55,607 bases of DNA from Oscillospiraceae bacterium (lineage in GTDB: Bacteria > Bacillota > Clostridia > Oscillospirales > Oscillospiraceae), in assembly GCA_022792945.1 (NCBI GenBank), contig JAAWBZ010000084.1, positions 1 to 55,607 of the forward strand, written 5' to 3'. The notes beneath the pieces are model-generated. The model made no database searches. It was not told where the DNA came from and worked only from the letters and a program-made list of their open reading frames with translations. The translations under genes were made by a program, and so were the position numbers. Within the stretch, counting starts at the first letter, position 1, and each line of letters opens with the position of its first letter. Shown here one piece after another: positions 6,834 to 16,335 of the stretch.

Positions 6834-7781
6834 ATGAGCAAGATCACGATCATTGGTGCGGGCAGCGTCGGCTCCGCGATTGCGAACAATATGGTCACCA
6901 TGGGCGTTGCCACAGAGATCCTCCTGATCGACGTGAACCGCGAGAAGGCGTTCGGCGAGGCGCTGGACATCTATCAGGGGGTTGCGTTCTGCTCTCCCGC
7001 CATCGTCCGCAGCGGCGACTATCCGGCTGCGGAGGGATCCGACATTGTTATCATCACCTCCGGCATCGCCCGCCGCCCCGGCCAGACCCGGCTGGAGCTG
7101 ACGCAGACCAACGTGAATATCCTAAAGGATATCGCGCCGCAGATTGTCAAATACGCCCCCAATGCCATCTACATCATCGTCTCCAACCCGGTGGACGTGC
7201 TGACCTACCTGTTCCACAAGATCTCCGGCGTGCCCGAGAACCATATCATCGGCTCCGGCACGGTGCTGGACACGGCGCGGCTCCAGTCCAAGCTGGCCAA
7301 GCGTCTGCGCATCAGCCCCAAGAACGTCCACGCCCATGTCTACGGCGAGCACGGCGACTCCTCCTTCGTGCCCTGGTCCCTGGCGACCATTGCCAACAAC
7401 CACATCGACCACTACAAGGAGTCCGCCCCCAACAGCGAGAAGATCAACTGGAACCGGGACTACGAGGAGATCGAGGAGTTTGTCCGCACCTCCGGCGCGC
7501 AGGTCATCAAGGCCAAGGGCGCGACTTTCTACGCCGTGGCCATCGCGGTGTGCCACATCTGCAAGTGCATCTTCTCCGGCGCGGGCACGGCGCTGACGGT
7601 CTCCACGCTGATGCACGGAGAGTACGGCGTGGACGACGTGTGCCTGAGCACCCTGGCCATTGTGGACCGGGACGGCGTGCGGGGCAAGATCGTCAACAAG
7701 CTGACGGATGACGAGGTGGCAAAGCTCCAGAAGAGCGCCGCCAAGCTCAAGAGCGTCATCAGCCAGCTGGATATCGACTAA
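6834..7781 (+). CDS. mdh: LDH-fold malate dehydrogenase
   Basis: The protein has 315 residues and an NAD-dependent 2-hydroxyacid dehydrogenase fold: GAGSVGSA at 8-15, aspartate after the second strand (NAD preference), GEHGD catalytic His, SNPVDVLTY and LDTAR. Overall it looks like L-lactate dehydrogenase, but the substrate loop reads IARRPGQTR. The position of LDH Gln102 is Arg80, while Arg86 matches LDH Arg109. In Bacillus stearothermophilus LDH the Gln102-to-Arg change is the classic switch from pyruvate to oxaloacetate. Fumarase directly downstream supports malate/oxaloacetate. ATG 6834 has GAGGGA 7-8 bases upstream; GTG 6819 is less likely. It is the first gene of the operon. Confidence 0.85.
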   Translation: MSKITIIGAGSVGSAIANNMVTMGVATEILLIDVNREKAFGEALDIYQGVAFCSPAIVRSGDYPAAEGSDIVIITSGIARRPGQTRLELTQTNVNILKDIAPQIVKYAPNAIYIIVSNPVDVLTYLFHKISGVPENHIIGSGTVLDTARLQSKLAKRLRISPKNVHAHVYGEHGDSSFVPWSLATIANNHIDHYKESAPNSEKINWNRDYEEIEEFVRTSGAQVIKAKGATFYAVAIAVCHICKCIFSGAGTALTVSTLMHGEYGVDDVCLSTLAIVDRDGVRGKIVNKLTDDEVAKLQKSAAKLKSVISQLDID

Positions 7782-7806
7782 CACAGAAGAGCGGAGGAGA
7801 TTTCGG

Positions 7807-9183
<1,377 letters not shown>

Positions 9184-9204
9184 GCGTAAGGAAGGGAAAG
9201 AAAT

Positions 9205-10002
9205 ATGGTTTTTAGTTATTTTCCGGGCTGCACCCTGAAAACCCGCGCGAAGGAGCTGGACCAGTACACCCGGGCGTCGGCCGGGGCCCTGGGCATCACG
9301 CTGGAGGAGCTGCCCGAGTGGCAGTGCTGCGGCGCGGTCTATCCCCAGGCTAAGGATGAGATCGCCACCAAGCTCTCCTCCGTCCGCGCCCTGGCCGCGG
9401 CCAGGGACCTGGGGCGGGAGCTGGTGACGGTCTGCTCGGCCTGCCACCACGTCATCAAGCGGGTGAACGGGGATCTGCGGACCGATGCGGACATCGCCCT
9501 GCGGGCCAACAACTACCTGGCTCTGGAGACGCCCTACCACGGCGAGACTACAGTGCTTCACTACCTGGAGGTCCTGCGGGACCGCCTGGGCTTTGACAGG
9601 CTGGCGGAGAAGGTGGTCCGCCCCCTGACCGGGCGGCGAATCGGCGCGTACTACGGCTGTCTCCTGCTGCGCCCCGGCCGGGAAATGCAGTTCGACAACC
9701 CCGAGAAGCCCACGATCCTGGAGGACTTTATCCGCGCCCTGGGCGCGGAGCCGGTGATCTATGCCAACCGCAACGAGTGCTGCGGCGGCTATGTCACCCT
9801 GGAGAACAAGCCCTTGGCTGTCAAAAAGGCCAGCGCGGTTACGGCCTCGGCCAGGGCCAACGGCGCCGCGTGCCTGATCACGGCGTGCCCCCTGTGTATG
9901 TACAACCTGCAAAGGAACGCGGAGGGGGACCTGCCGGTTTACTACTTTACCGAACTGCTGGCCGAGGCGCTGGGCGTGAAGGAGGCGGAGAAGCATGCGT
10001 AA
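9205..10002 (+). CDS. hdrB: HdrB-like protein (two CCG domains)
   Basis: The protein has 265 residues with two cysteine-rich CCG motifs, C9..C41-C42..C77-x2-C80 and C152..C192-C193..C228-x2-C231. In methanogen heterodisulfide reductase subunit B each such motif binds a non-cubane [4Fe-4S] cluster and together they reduce the disulfide. Both sets are complete. Bacteria of this kind lack coenzymes M and B, so the partner must differ. In this operon the plausible electron sink is the FrdBA pair, which parallels methanogen thiol:fumarate reductase, where an HdrB-like domain is fused to an FrdB-like one. It overlaps hdrC by 8 bases. Confidence 0.9.
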   Translation: MVFSYFPGCTLKTRAKELDQYTRASAGALGITLEELPEWQCCGAVYPQAKDEIATKLSSVRALAAARDLGRELVTVCSACHHVIKRVNGDLRTDADIALRANNYLALETPYHGETTVLHYLEVLRDRLGFDRLAEKVVRPLTGRRIGAYYGCLLLRPGREMQFDNPEKPTILEDFIRALGAEPVIYANRNECCGGYVTLENKPLAVKKASAVTASARANGAACLITACPLCMYNLQRNAEGDLPVYYFTELLAEALGVKEAEKHA

Positions 10003-10384
10003 AAATGAAGAGCTGGCCGCCGAGGTCCGGCGCATCAGCGGCGTCAATCCCCGCCTGTGCATGAAGTGCGGCAAGTGCTCGGCCACCTGCCCGGCCTTCG
10101 ACGAGATGGACTACCACCCCCATCAGTTCGTGGACCTGGCGGACCAGGGCCGGGTGGAGGAGCTGATGGATTCCCGGGGCATCTGGAACTGCCTCTCCTG
10201 CTTTGCTTGCCTGGAGCGCTGCCCGCGCATGGTGGAGCCGGCCCGGCTCATTGAGGCGGTCCGCCTGACCATGATCCGCCGGCAGGACCAGAACCACCTG
10301 AAGCCCCAGGACATCCCGGCGCTGCTGGACGAGGACCTGCCACAGCAGGCTATCACCAGCGCGTTCCGGAAATACGCGAAGTAA
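9995..10384 (+). CDS. hdrC: HdrC-like ferredoxin subunit
   Basis: The protein has 129 residues with two classic [4Fe-4S] motifs, C22-x2-C25-x2-C28-x3-C32 and C66-x2-C69-x2-C72-x3-C76, plus helical flanks, as in HdrC. In known complexes HdrC carries electrons between HdrA and HdrB. The 8-base overlap with hdrB and 15-base gap to hdrA fit a single complex. Length is slightly below the 150-190 residues of many HdrC proteins, but both motifs are intact. Confidence 0.9.
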   Translation: MRKNEELAAEVRRISGVNPRLCMKCGKCSATCPAFDEMDYHPHQFVDLADQGRVEELMDSRGIWNCLSCFACLERCPRMVEPARLIEAVRLTMIRRQDQNHLKPQDIPALLDEDLPQQAITSAFRKYAK

Positions 10385-10399
10385 GGGGAGGGGAGAAGT

Positions 10400-12388
10400 A
10401 TGCAAAGAATCGGCGTATTTGTCTGCTGGTGCGGCACCAACATCGCCGCCACCGTGGACGTGCAGGCGGTGTCCGACGCCCTGGGCAGGGAGCCGGGCGT
10501 CGTCTATGCCGCCAACTATCAATATATGTGCTCCCAGGCCGGTCAGGATATGATCCGCGACGCCATCCGGGAGCATGACCTGGGCGGCGTGGTCATCTGC
10601 TCCTGCTCGCCCAGGATGCACGAGGCCACCTTCCGCAAGACCACGGAGAAGGCCGGCCTCAACCCCTATATGGTGGAGATCGCCAACATCCGCGAGCAGT
10701 GCTCCTGGATCCACAAGGACAAGGAGACCGCCACGGAAAAGGCCATTATCCTGGGCCGCGCGGCCATTGCCAAGGTCCACCTCAACGCGCCCCTGACCGC
10801 CGGGGAAAGCCCGGTCACCAAGCGCGCCCTGGTCATCGGCGGCGGCATCGCCGGCATCCAGACGGCGCTGGACATCGCCGACGCCGGCTTCCCGGTGGAC
10901 ATTGTGGAGAAAAAGCCCACCATCGGCGGCAAAATGACCCAGATCGACAAGACCTTCCCCACGCTGGACTGCGCGGCCTGCATCCTGACGCCGAAAATGG
11001 TGGAGGCAGCCCAGAATGAGAACATCCGTATCATTTCCTATGCCGAGGTGGAGTCGGTCAAGGGCTTTGTGGGCAATTTCACCGCCACCATCCGCAAGAA
11101 AGCGCGGTATGTCAAGGAGGACGTCTGCACCGGCTGCGGCCTGTGCACCGAGAAGTGCCCGCAGAAGAAGGTGCCCAACGAGTTTAACCTGGGCCTGGAC
11201 AACCGCCGGGCCATCTACATCCCCTTCGCCCAGGCGGTGCCTAAGGTGGCGACCATCGACGCCAATTACTGCACTATGCTGAAAACCGGCAAGTGCGGCA
11301 TCTGCTCCAAGGTCTGTACCGCCGGGGCCATCGACTACAAGCAGAAGGATGAGCTGATCGAGGAGCAGTACGGCGCCATCGTGGTGGCCACGGGCTTCAA
11401 TCCCATCCAGCTGGACCGCTACGACGAGTACGCCTATTCCCAAAGCCCCGACGTGGTGACGTCGCTGGAGTTCGAGCGGCTGATGAACGCCGCTGGTCCC
11501 ACCGCGGGCACGCTTCTGCGGCCTTCCGACGGGCAGCATCCCCATACACTGGTGTTCGTCCAGTGCGTCGGCTCCCGGGAGACCCGGGACTGCGGCAAGC
11601 CCTACTGCTCGAAAATCTGCTGCATGTACACCGCCAAGCACGCCATGCTCTGCCGGGAGAAGTACCCGGATACCGAGGTGTACGTCTTTTACATCGACGT
11701 CCGCACCCCCGGCAAGAACTTCGATGAGTTCTACCGCCGCGCGGTGGAGGAATACGGCGTCCACTATATCAAGGGCATGGTGGGCAAGGTGGTCCCCGAG
11801 GGCGGTAAGCTGAAGGTCCAGGCGTCCAACCTGCTGACCAATGAGCAGATCCATATTGATGCGGACATGGTGGTCCTGGCCGCGGCCATCGAGCCGGACG
11901 AGAGCGCCCGCTCCATTGCCACCATGCTCACCGCCTCCATGGACACGAACGATTTCTTTACCGAGGCCCATCCCAAGCTCCGTCCGGTGGAGAGTCCCAC
12001 GGCGGGCATCTTCCTCTCGGGCGTCTGCCAGGGCCCCAAGGATATCCCAGAGACCGTGGCACAGGCGGGCGCGGCGGCGTCCAAGGTAATCGGGCTGCTG
12101 GTCAAGGACAAACTGGTGAGCAATCCCTGCGTGGCTGAGGCCGACGAGCTGATGTGCAACGGCTGCTCCAGCTGCGAGAAGGTCTGCCCCTACGGCGCCA
12201 TCACCTATCAGGACAAGGAATTCCGCGGGCCGAACCGCACGACGCTTCTGCGGCGGGTGGCCTCGGTGAACCCGGCGGTATGCCAGGGCTGCGGCGCGTG
12301 TACCGTGGCGTGTCCCAGCGGGGCCATGGACCTCAAGGGCTTCTCCACGAGACAGATCATGGCGGAGGTGGATGCCATATGCAAGTGA
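10400..12388 (+). CDS. hdrA: HdrA-like electron-bifurcating flavoprotein
   Basis: The protein has 662 residues, standard for HdrA, the FAD subunit where electron pairs are split. In order: an N-terminal Cys-containing domain (CWCGTNI, CSCSPRMHE), the FAD dinucleotide fold with GGGIAGIQTALDIADAG (about 149-165), the family motif GGKMTQIDKTFPTLDCAAC, an inserted ferredoxin (CTGCGLCTEKCP), a second FAD/NAD region with VFVQCVGSRE and CCMYTAKHA, and a C-terminal two-cluster ferredoxin (CNGCSSCEKVCP, CQGCGACTVACP). All Cys sets look complete. It overlaps the next gene by 10 bases. Bifurcation is known for the family; its use here is inferred. Confidence 0.93.
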   Translation: MQRIGVFVCWCGTNIAATVDVQAVSDALGREPGVVYAANYQYMCSQAGQDMIRDAIREHDLGGVVICSCSPRMHEATFRKTTEKAGLNPYMVEIANIREQCSWIHKDKETATEKAIILGRAAIAKVHLNAPLTAGESPVTKRALVIGGGIAGIQTALDIADAGFPVDIVEKKPTIGGKMTQIDKTFPTLDCAACILTPKMVEAAQNENIRIISYAEVESVKGFVGNFTATIRKKARYVKEDVCTGCGLCTEKCPQKKVPNEFNLGLDNRRAIYIPFAQAVPKVATIDANYCTMLKTGKCGICSKVCTAGAIDYKQKDELIEEQYGAIVVATGFNPIQLDRYDEYAYSQSPDVVTSLEFERLMNAAGPTAGTLLRPSDGQHPHTLVFVQCVGSRETRDCGKPYCSKICCMYTAKHAMLCREKYPDTEVYVFYIDVRTPGKNFDEFYRRAVEEYGVHYIKGMVGKVVPEGGKLKVQASNLLTNEQIHIDADMVVLAAAIEPDESARSIATMLTASMDTNDFFTEAHPKLRPVESPTAGIFLSGVCQGPKDIPETVAQAGAAASKVIGLLVKDKLVSNPCVAEADELMCNGCSSCEKVCPYGAITYQDKEFRGPNRTTLLRRVASVNPAVCQGCGACTVACPSGAMDLKGFSTRQIMAEVDAICK

Positions 12389-12816
12389 ACCAAGAATTTA
12401 CCCCCACCATTGTGGCCTTCTGCTGCAACTGGTGTTCCTACGCCGGCGCGGATCTCTCCGGCACCAACCGGCTGAGCTATCCGGCCAATGTGAAGATCAT
12501 CCGCGTGCCCTGCTCCTGCCGGGTGAACCCCATGTTCATCCTGCGGGCGTTCCAGCGGGGCGCCGACGGCGTGATCCTCTGCGGCTGCCACCCCGGCGAC
12601 TGCCACTACACCACCGGCAACTACTACGCCCGCCGCCGGATGACGCTGCTGTTCTCCATGCTGGACTACCTGGGCATCGAGAAGGAGCGCACCCGCGTGG
12701 AATGGGTCTCCGCCGCCGAGGGCGCCAAGTTCGCCGCCACCATGAACGACTTCGTGGCGACTGTGACGCGCCTGGGCGAGAACAAGAGACTGGAGGACCT
12801 GAGATGCAAGAGATGA
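12379..12816 (+). CDS. flxD: MvhD/FlxD-like [2Fe-2S] subunit
   Basis: The protein has 145 residues matching the MvhD family, the small [2Fe-2S] protein that links an electron-donating module to HdrA. Cys-rich motifs seen are FCCNWCSYAGAD near the N-terminus, VPCSCRVNP, and LCGCHPGDCHYTTGN. Located directly after hdrA with a 10-base overlap, and followed by an NADH-oxidoreductase-like set rather than hydrogenase subunits, it corresponds to FlxD of the Flx-Hdr systems described in Desulfovibrio. It has no membrane segment. Confidence 0.88.
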   Translation: MQVNQEFTPTIVAFCCNWCSYAGADLSGTNRLSYPANVKIIRVPCSCRVNPMFILRAFQRGADGVILCGCHPGDCHYTTGNYYARRRMTLLFSMLDYLGIEKERTRVEWVSAAEGAKFAATMNDFVATVTRLGENKRLEDLRCKR

Positions 12817-13784
12817 TCCGCGCAAAGGCCATCGAGCTGCTGGAAAACGGCACGGTGGATCGGGTCCTGGGCTGGAAAGCCGGCGAGTTCTTCTACGACC
12901 TGACCCCGGCGGTGTTCACCAGCCGGGAGGAGATCGAGAAGGAACTGGTGTTCTCCGATTTTTCCGGTGCGAACCTGTCGAAATATCTGATCCGCGAGAG
13001 CCGGAAGGACGGCAAGGTGGCGGCGTTTTTAAAGCCCTGCGACACCTATTCCTTCAACCAGCTTTTGAAGGAGCACCGCATCTGGCGGGACCGCGTGTAC
13101 GTCGTGGGCGTGGCCTGCGACGGGATGTGCGACGTGGAAAAGCTCCGCGCCGCCGGGGCCAAGGGCATTCTGAAGGTGACGCAGGACGGCGGAAACCTGA
13201 AAATTGACACCCTCTACGGCGAGCGGACCATGCCGAGAGGCGAGGCCCTGGCTGAGCGATGCGCCCACTGCAAGAGCCGCAGGCTGGTGGCCTGCGACGA
13301 GAAGCTGGGCGAGGATGGCGAGGTCAGCGAGGACTGCGGCCGGTTCGACCAGGTGGCGGCCCTGGAGGCCATGACGCCCGACGAGCGCTTCGCGTTCTGG
13401 CGGGGCGAGCTGTCCCGGTGCATCCGCTGCAATGCCTGCCGGGACGTCTGTCCGGCCTGCACCTGCGAGAAATGCGTGTTTGACAATCCCGGCTCCGGCA
13501 TCGCCCAGAAGGCGGCGGCCAACAGCTTTGAGGAAAATATGTTCCACATCATCCGGGCCTTCCACGTAGCCGGCCGCTGCACCGACTGCGGCGAGTGCTC
13601 CCGGGTCTGCCCGCAGCATATCCCCCTGCACCTGCTCAACCGCAAGTTCATCAAGGATATCAACGAATTCTACGGTGTGTACCAGTCCGGCGCGGACACC
13701 GAGACCCGTCCGCCGCTGACAAACTTTGAGAAGGACGACTGTGAGCCTTCAGTGGTTTACGAGAGGGGAGGGAAGGAATCGTGA
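12804..13784 (+). CDS. Two-cluster [4Fe-4S] electron-transfer protein of the Flx-Hdr module
   Basis: The protein has 326 residues. The N-terminal half resembles FrhB/FdhB-type electron-transfer subunits (FLKPCDTYSFNQLLKE, VACDGMCDVEKL, CAHCKSRR). The C-terminal half has two cluster motifs, CIRCNACRDVCPACTCEKC and CTDCGECSRVCPQH. By position and content it fits one of the Fe-S subunits FlxB/FlxC; I cannot say which. The start at 12804 overlaps flxD by 13 bases; a Met at 12813 is the alternative. The stop overlaps the next start (GTGA), which suggests coupled translation and fixed stoichiometry. Confidence 0.75.
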   Translation: MQEMIRAKAIELLENGTVDRVLGWKAGEFFYDLTPAVFTSREEIEKELVFSDFSGANLSKYLIRESRKDGKVAAFLKPCDTYSFNQLLKEHRIWRDRVYVVGVACDGMCDVEKLRAAGAKGILKVTQDGGNLKIDTLYGERTMPRGEALAERCAHCKSRRLVACDEKLGEDGEVSEDCGRFDQVAALEAMTPDERFAFWRGELSRCIRCNACRDVCPACTCEKCVFDNPGSGIAQKAAANSFEENMFHIIRAFHVAGRCTDCGECSRVCPQHIPLHLLNRKFIKDINEFYGVYQSGADTETRPPLTNFEKDDCEPSVVYERGGKES

Positions 13785-14800
13785 AAAAGATTGCGCTTTC
13801 CAGGCTTGGCGACCTGTTTGCGGCTGTATCCGCCGGGCAGAAGCTCTATATCCCCTCCGACAGCCGGGGGCAGGCCCAGTTCCTGCCCTATGAGCCGGGC
13901 ATGGAGCTGACAAAAGCCCTCAACACCGTCCGCAGCGCAAAGGACCTGTTCTTCCCCCAGACGGAGAATCTGGTGGGCTTCCAGGTGCGGGGCAAGGAAA
14001 TCTCGGTGGTGGACCGGCGGGACCCGGGCGAGCCCTTTGTGGTGTTCGGCGTGCGGGCCTGCGACGCGGCCAGCTTTGAGATCCTCGACCGGGTGTTCCT
14101 GTCCGACCCGGTGGACACCTTCTACGCGGCCCGGCGCGCTCACGGCACGGTGGTGACCCTCAGCTGCCCGCAGCCGGAGGAAACATGCTTCTGCGGCGTG
14201 TTCAGTATCGACCCGGCGGCTCCGGGCGGGGACGTCTCCGGCTGGATGGCCGGCGAGGCCCTATGCTTGCGGGCCAATACGGAGAAGGGCGCGGCGCTGC
14301 TGGCCTCGCTGGACCTGCTGGAGGACGCCGGCGAGGCGGAGATCGAGCGGTCCCAGGCGGCGACCCGGGCGATCCTCAAAAAGCTGCCGCTGGCGGACCT
14401 GAGCCTGGAGGGCTTCGACGGGGAGCACCTGATGCAGCGCTTTGAAAGCCCCGCCTGGGCCAAGCTCTCCGAGTCGTGCCTGGGCTGCGGCACGTGCACC
14501 TTTGTCTGCCCCACCTGCCAGTGCTACGACGTGCGGGACTTCGATACCGGCCGCGGCGTGGAGCGCTTTCGCTGCTGGGACAGCTGCATGTACTCCGACT
14601 TCACCATGATGGCCCACGGCACCAACCGGCCCACTCAGCTGGAGCGGTTCCGCCAGCGGTTCATGCACAAGCTGGTGTACTTCCCGGCCAACAACGACGG
14701 CGTCTACGGCTGCGTCGGCTGCGGCCGGTGCCTGAGCCGGTGCCCCATCTCCATGAACATCGTGAAAGTGGCCAGGACGCTGGGGGAGGAAACGAAATGA
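13781..14800 (+). CDS. [4Fe-4S] dicluster protein, AsrA/hydrogenase-beta type, of the Flx-Hdr module
   Basis: The protein has 339 residues. The large N-terminal domain (VVFGVRACDAASFEILD, TCFCGVFSIDP) is typical of the beta subunits of NAD-linked sulfhydrogenases and subunit A of anaerobic sulfite reductases. The C-terminus has two ferredoxin motifs, CLGCGTCTFVCPTCQC and CVGCGRCLSRCP. In those enzymes it passes electrons between the FAD/NAD subunit (encoded next) and the rest of the complex. GTG start with GGGAGGGAAGG just before it, 4-base overlaps at both ends. It matches an FlxB/FlxC-type subunit. Confidence 0.8.
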   Translation: MKKIALSRLGDLFAAVSAGQKLYIPSDSRGQAQFLPYEPGMELTKALNTVRSAKDLFFPQTENLVGFQVRGKEISVVDRRDPGEPFVVFGVRACDAASFEILDRVFLSDPVDTFYAARRAHGTVVTLSCPQPEETCFCGVFSIDPAAPGGDVSGWMAGEALCLRANTEKGAALLASLDLLEDAGEAEIERSQAATRAILKKLPLADLSLEGFDGEHLMQRFESPAWAKLSESCLGCGTCTFVCPTCQCYDVRDFDTGRGVERFRCWDSCMYSDFTMMAHGTNRPTQLERFRQRFMHKLVYFPANNDGVYGCVGCGRCLSRCPISMNIVKVARTLGEETK

Positions 14801-15630
14801 ACGTGAGACAAGATCCACTGATCCCCATGATCGGCGTGGTGACCGATATCCGCACCGACACGCCCGACGTCAAGACCTTCCGCGTGGTGGGCCTGGACGG
14901 GAAGAAGCCCTTCGAGCACATCCCCGGCCAGTGCGCCATGCTCTCCATGCCGGGGGTGGGGGAGGCGCTGTTCTCCATCACCTCCTCGCCCACCAACCAG
15001 GATTATCTGGAGTTTTCCATCAAAAAATGCGGCTGCGTGACCAGCTGGCTCCATGAGATGGATGTGGGACAGCAGGTGACGCTGCGCGGGCCCTACGGCA
15101 ACGGCTTCCCGGTGGACACGGACTTCCGGGGGAAGGACCTGCTGTTCATCGCCGGTGGCATTGGCCTCGCGCCACTGCGCTCGGTCATCAACTACGTCCG
15201 GCATTACCGCGACCGCTACGGCGCGGTGGACATCGTCTACGGCTCGCGGAGCAAGGAGGACCTGGTGGACTACCAGGAGATCCTGGACGAGTGGTGCCGG
15301 GAGGACGGCATCCAGGTCCACCTGACCATCGACCGCGAGCAGCCGGACTGGGACGGCCATGTGGGCTTTGTTCCCAACTATGTCAAGGAGCTGAGCTTTG
15401 ACACCGGCAAGACCGTGGTCATGTGCGGACCGCCCATTATGATCAAGTTCACCCTGGCGGGCCTCCTGGAGCTGGGCTTTGTCCGGGAGCAGGTGTACAC
15501 CACCTTTGAGCTGAAAATGAAGTGCGCCCTGGGCAAATGCGGCCGCTGCAACATCGGGGACAAGTATGTCTGCAAGGACGGCCCGGTGTTCCGGCTGGAC
15601 CAGATGACTGAGCTGCCGGACGAGTATTGA
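14797..15630 (+). CDS. flxA: FAD/NAD(P)-binding oxidoreductase with [2Fe-2S], FlxA-like
   Basis: The protein has 277 residues of the ferredoxin-NADP reductase superfamily as in PyrK, AsrB and sulfhydrogenase gamma. Seen are the flavin loop FSITSSP, the pyridine-nucleotide motif AGGIGLAPLRSVI, VVMCGPPIMIK, and a C-terminal [2Fe-2S] site CALGKCGRCNIG..C. It is the likely entry point for NADH electrons, which then pass through the dicluster proteins and FlxD to HdrA. NADH rather than NADPH is an inference from Flx systems. ATG overlaps the preceding TGA. Confidence 0.88.
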   Translation: MNVRQDPLIPMIGVVTDIRTDTPDVKTFRVVGLDGKKPFEHIPGQCAMLSMPGVGEALFSITSSPTNQDYLEFSIKKCGCVTSWLHEMDVGQQVTLRGPYGNGFPVDTDFRGKDLLFIAGGIGLAPLRSVINYVRHYRDRYGAVDIVYGSRSKEDLVDYQEILDEWCREDGIQVHLTIDREQPDWDGHVGFVPNYVKELSFDTGKTVVMCGPPIMIKFTLAGLLELGFVREQVYTTFELKMKCALGKCGRCNIGDKYVCKDGPVFRLDQMTELPDEY

Positions 15631-15646
15631 GGTAAGGAGAATTTCG

Positions 15647-16321
15647 ATGGAACAAATGGTGAATGTTTTCCTCTTTGGAAAGAAATACGAGGTCCCGGCC
15701 AGCCTGACCATTATGGAAGCCATGGAGTACGCCGGCTACCAGCTGGTCCGCGGCTGCGGCTGCCGCAACGGCTTCTGCGGTGCCTGCGCCACCATCTACC
15801 GCATCCAGGGCGACCGGGAGCTGAAGGCGTGCCTGGCCTGCTCGACCCAGGTGCAGGACAATATGTACGTGGCGACGCTGCCCTTCTTCCCGCTGGTGAA
15901 GGAGATCTACGACATCGAGAGGGTCAAGCCCACCGAGCAGATCATGATGCAGCTCTATCCGGAAATCTATGCCTGCGTGGGCTGCAACGCCTGTACCAAG
16001 GTCTGCCCCCAGAGCCTCAACGTCATGCAGTACATCGCCTACGCCCAGCGGGGCGAGTACGAGAAGTGCGCCGAGGAATCCTTTGACTGCGTGATGTGCG
16101 GCATCTGCTCGTCCCGGTGCCCCGCGGGCATCTCTCACCCCCAGGTGGCCATGCTGGCGCGGCGGCTCAACGGCAAGTATCTGGCCCCGCACTGCGATCA
16201 TCTGGATGTACGGCTCCAGGAGATCCGGGAGGGCAAGTTCGAGGCGCTCATCGAGAGCCTGATGGGAAAGCCCCTGGACGAGATCAAAGAGCTGTACAAC
16301 ACCCGCGAAATTGAGAAATAA
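15647..16321 (+). CDS. frdB: FrdB-like iron-sulfur subunit
   Basis: The protein has 224 residues. The N-terminal beta-grasp domain carries a plant-type [2Fe-2S] site (C39, C44, C47, C62). The C-terminal helical domain has C110-x2-C113-x2-C116-x3-C120 and C148-x2-C151-x2-C154-x3-C158. In membrane fumarate reductases the last site is a [3Fe-4S] cluster facing quinone; here the third motif has the full four-Cys pattern, so two [4Fe-4S] clusters are more likely. No membrane-anchor gene (frdC/frdD or sdhC) is near. I infer it wires FrdA to HdrB/HdrC instead of to quinone. 14 bases separate it from frdA. Confidence 0.82.
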   Translation: MEQMVNVFLFGKKYEVPASLTIMEAMEYAGYQLVRGCGCRNGFCGACATIYRIQGDRELKACLACSTQVQDNMYVATLPFFPLVKEIYDIERVKPTEQIMMQLYPEIYACVGCNACTKVCPQSLNVMQYIAYAQRGEYEKCAEESFDCVMCGICSSRCPAGISHPQVAMLARRLNGKYLAPHCDHLDVRLQEIREGKFEALIESLMGKPLDEIKELYNTREIEK

Positions 16322-16335
16322 GGGAGGGCTTCAGA

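Noticed and set aside
6545-6970. A 141-residue minus-strand frame over the mdh leader
   Set aside because: It overlaps the operon promoter and the mdh start, has no good ribosome site and its hydrophobic stretch comes from AT-rich DNA.
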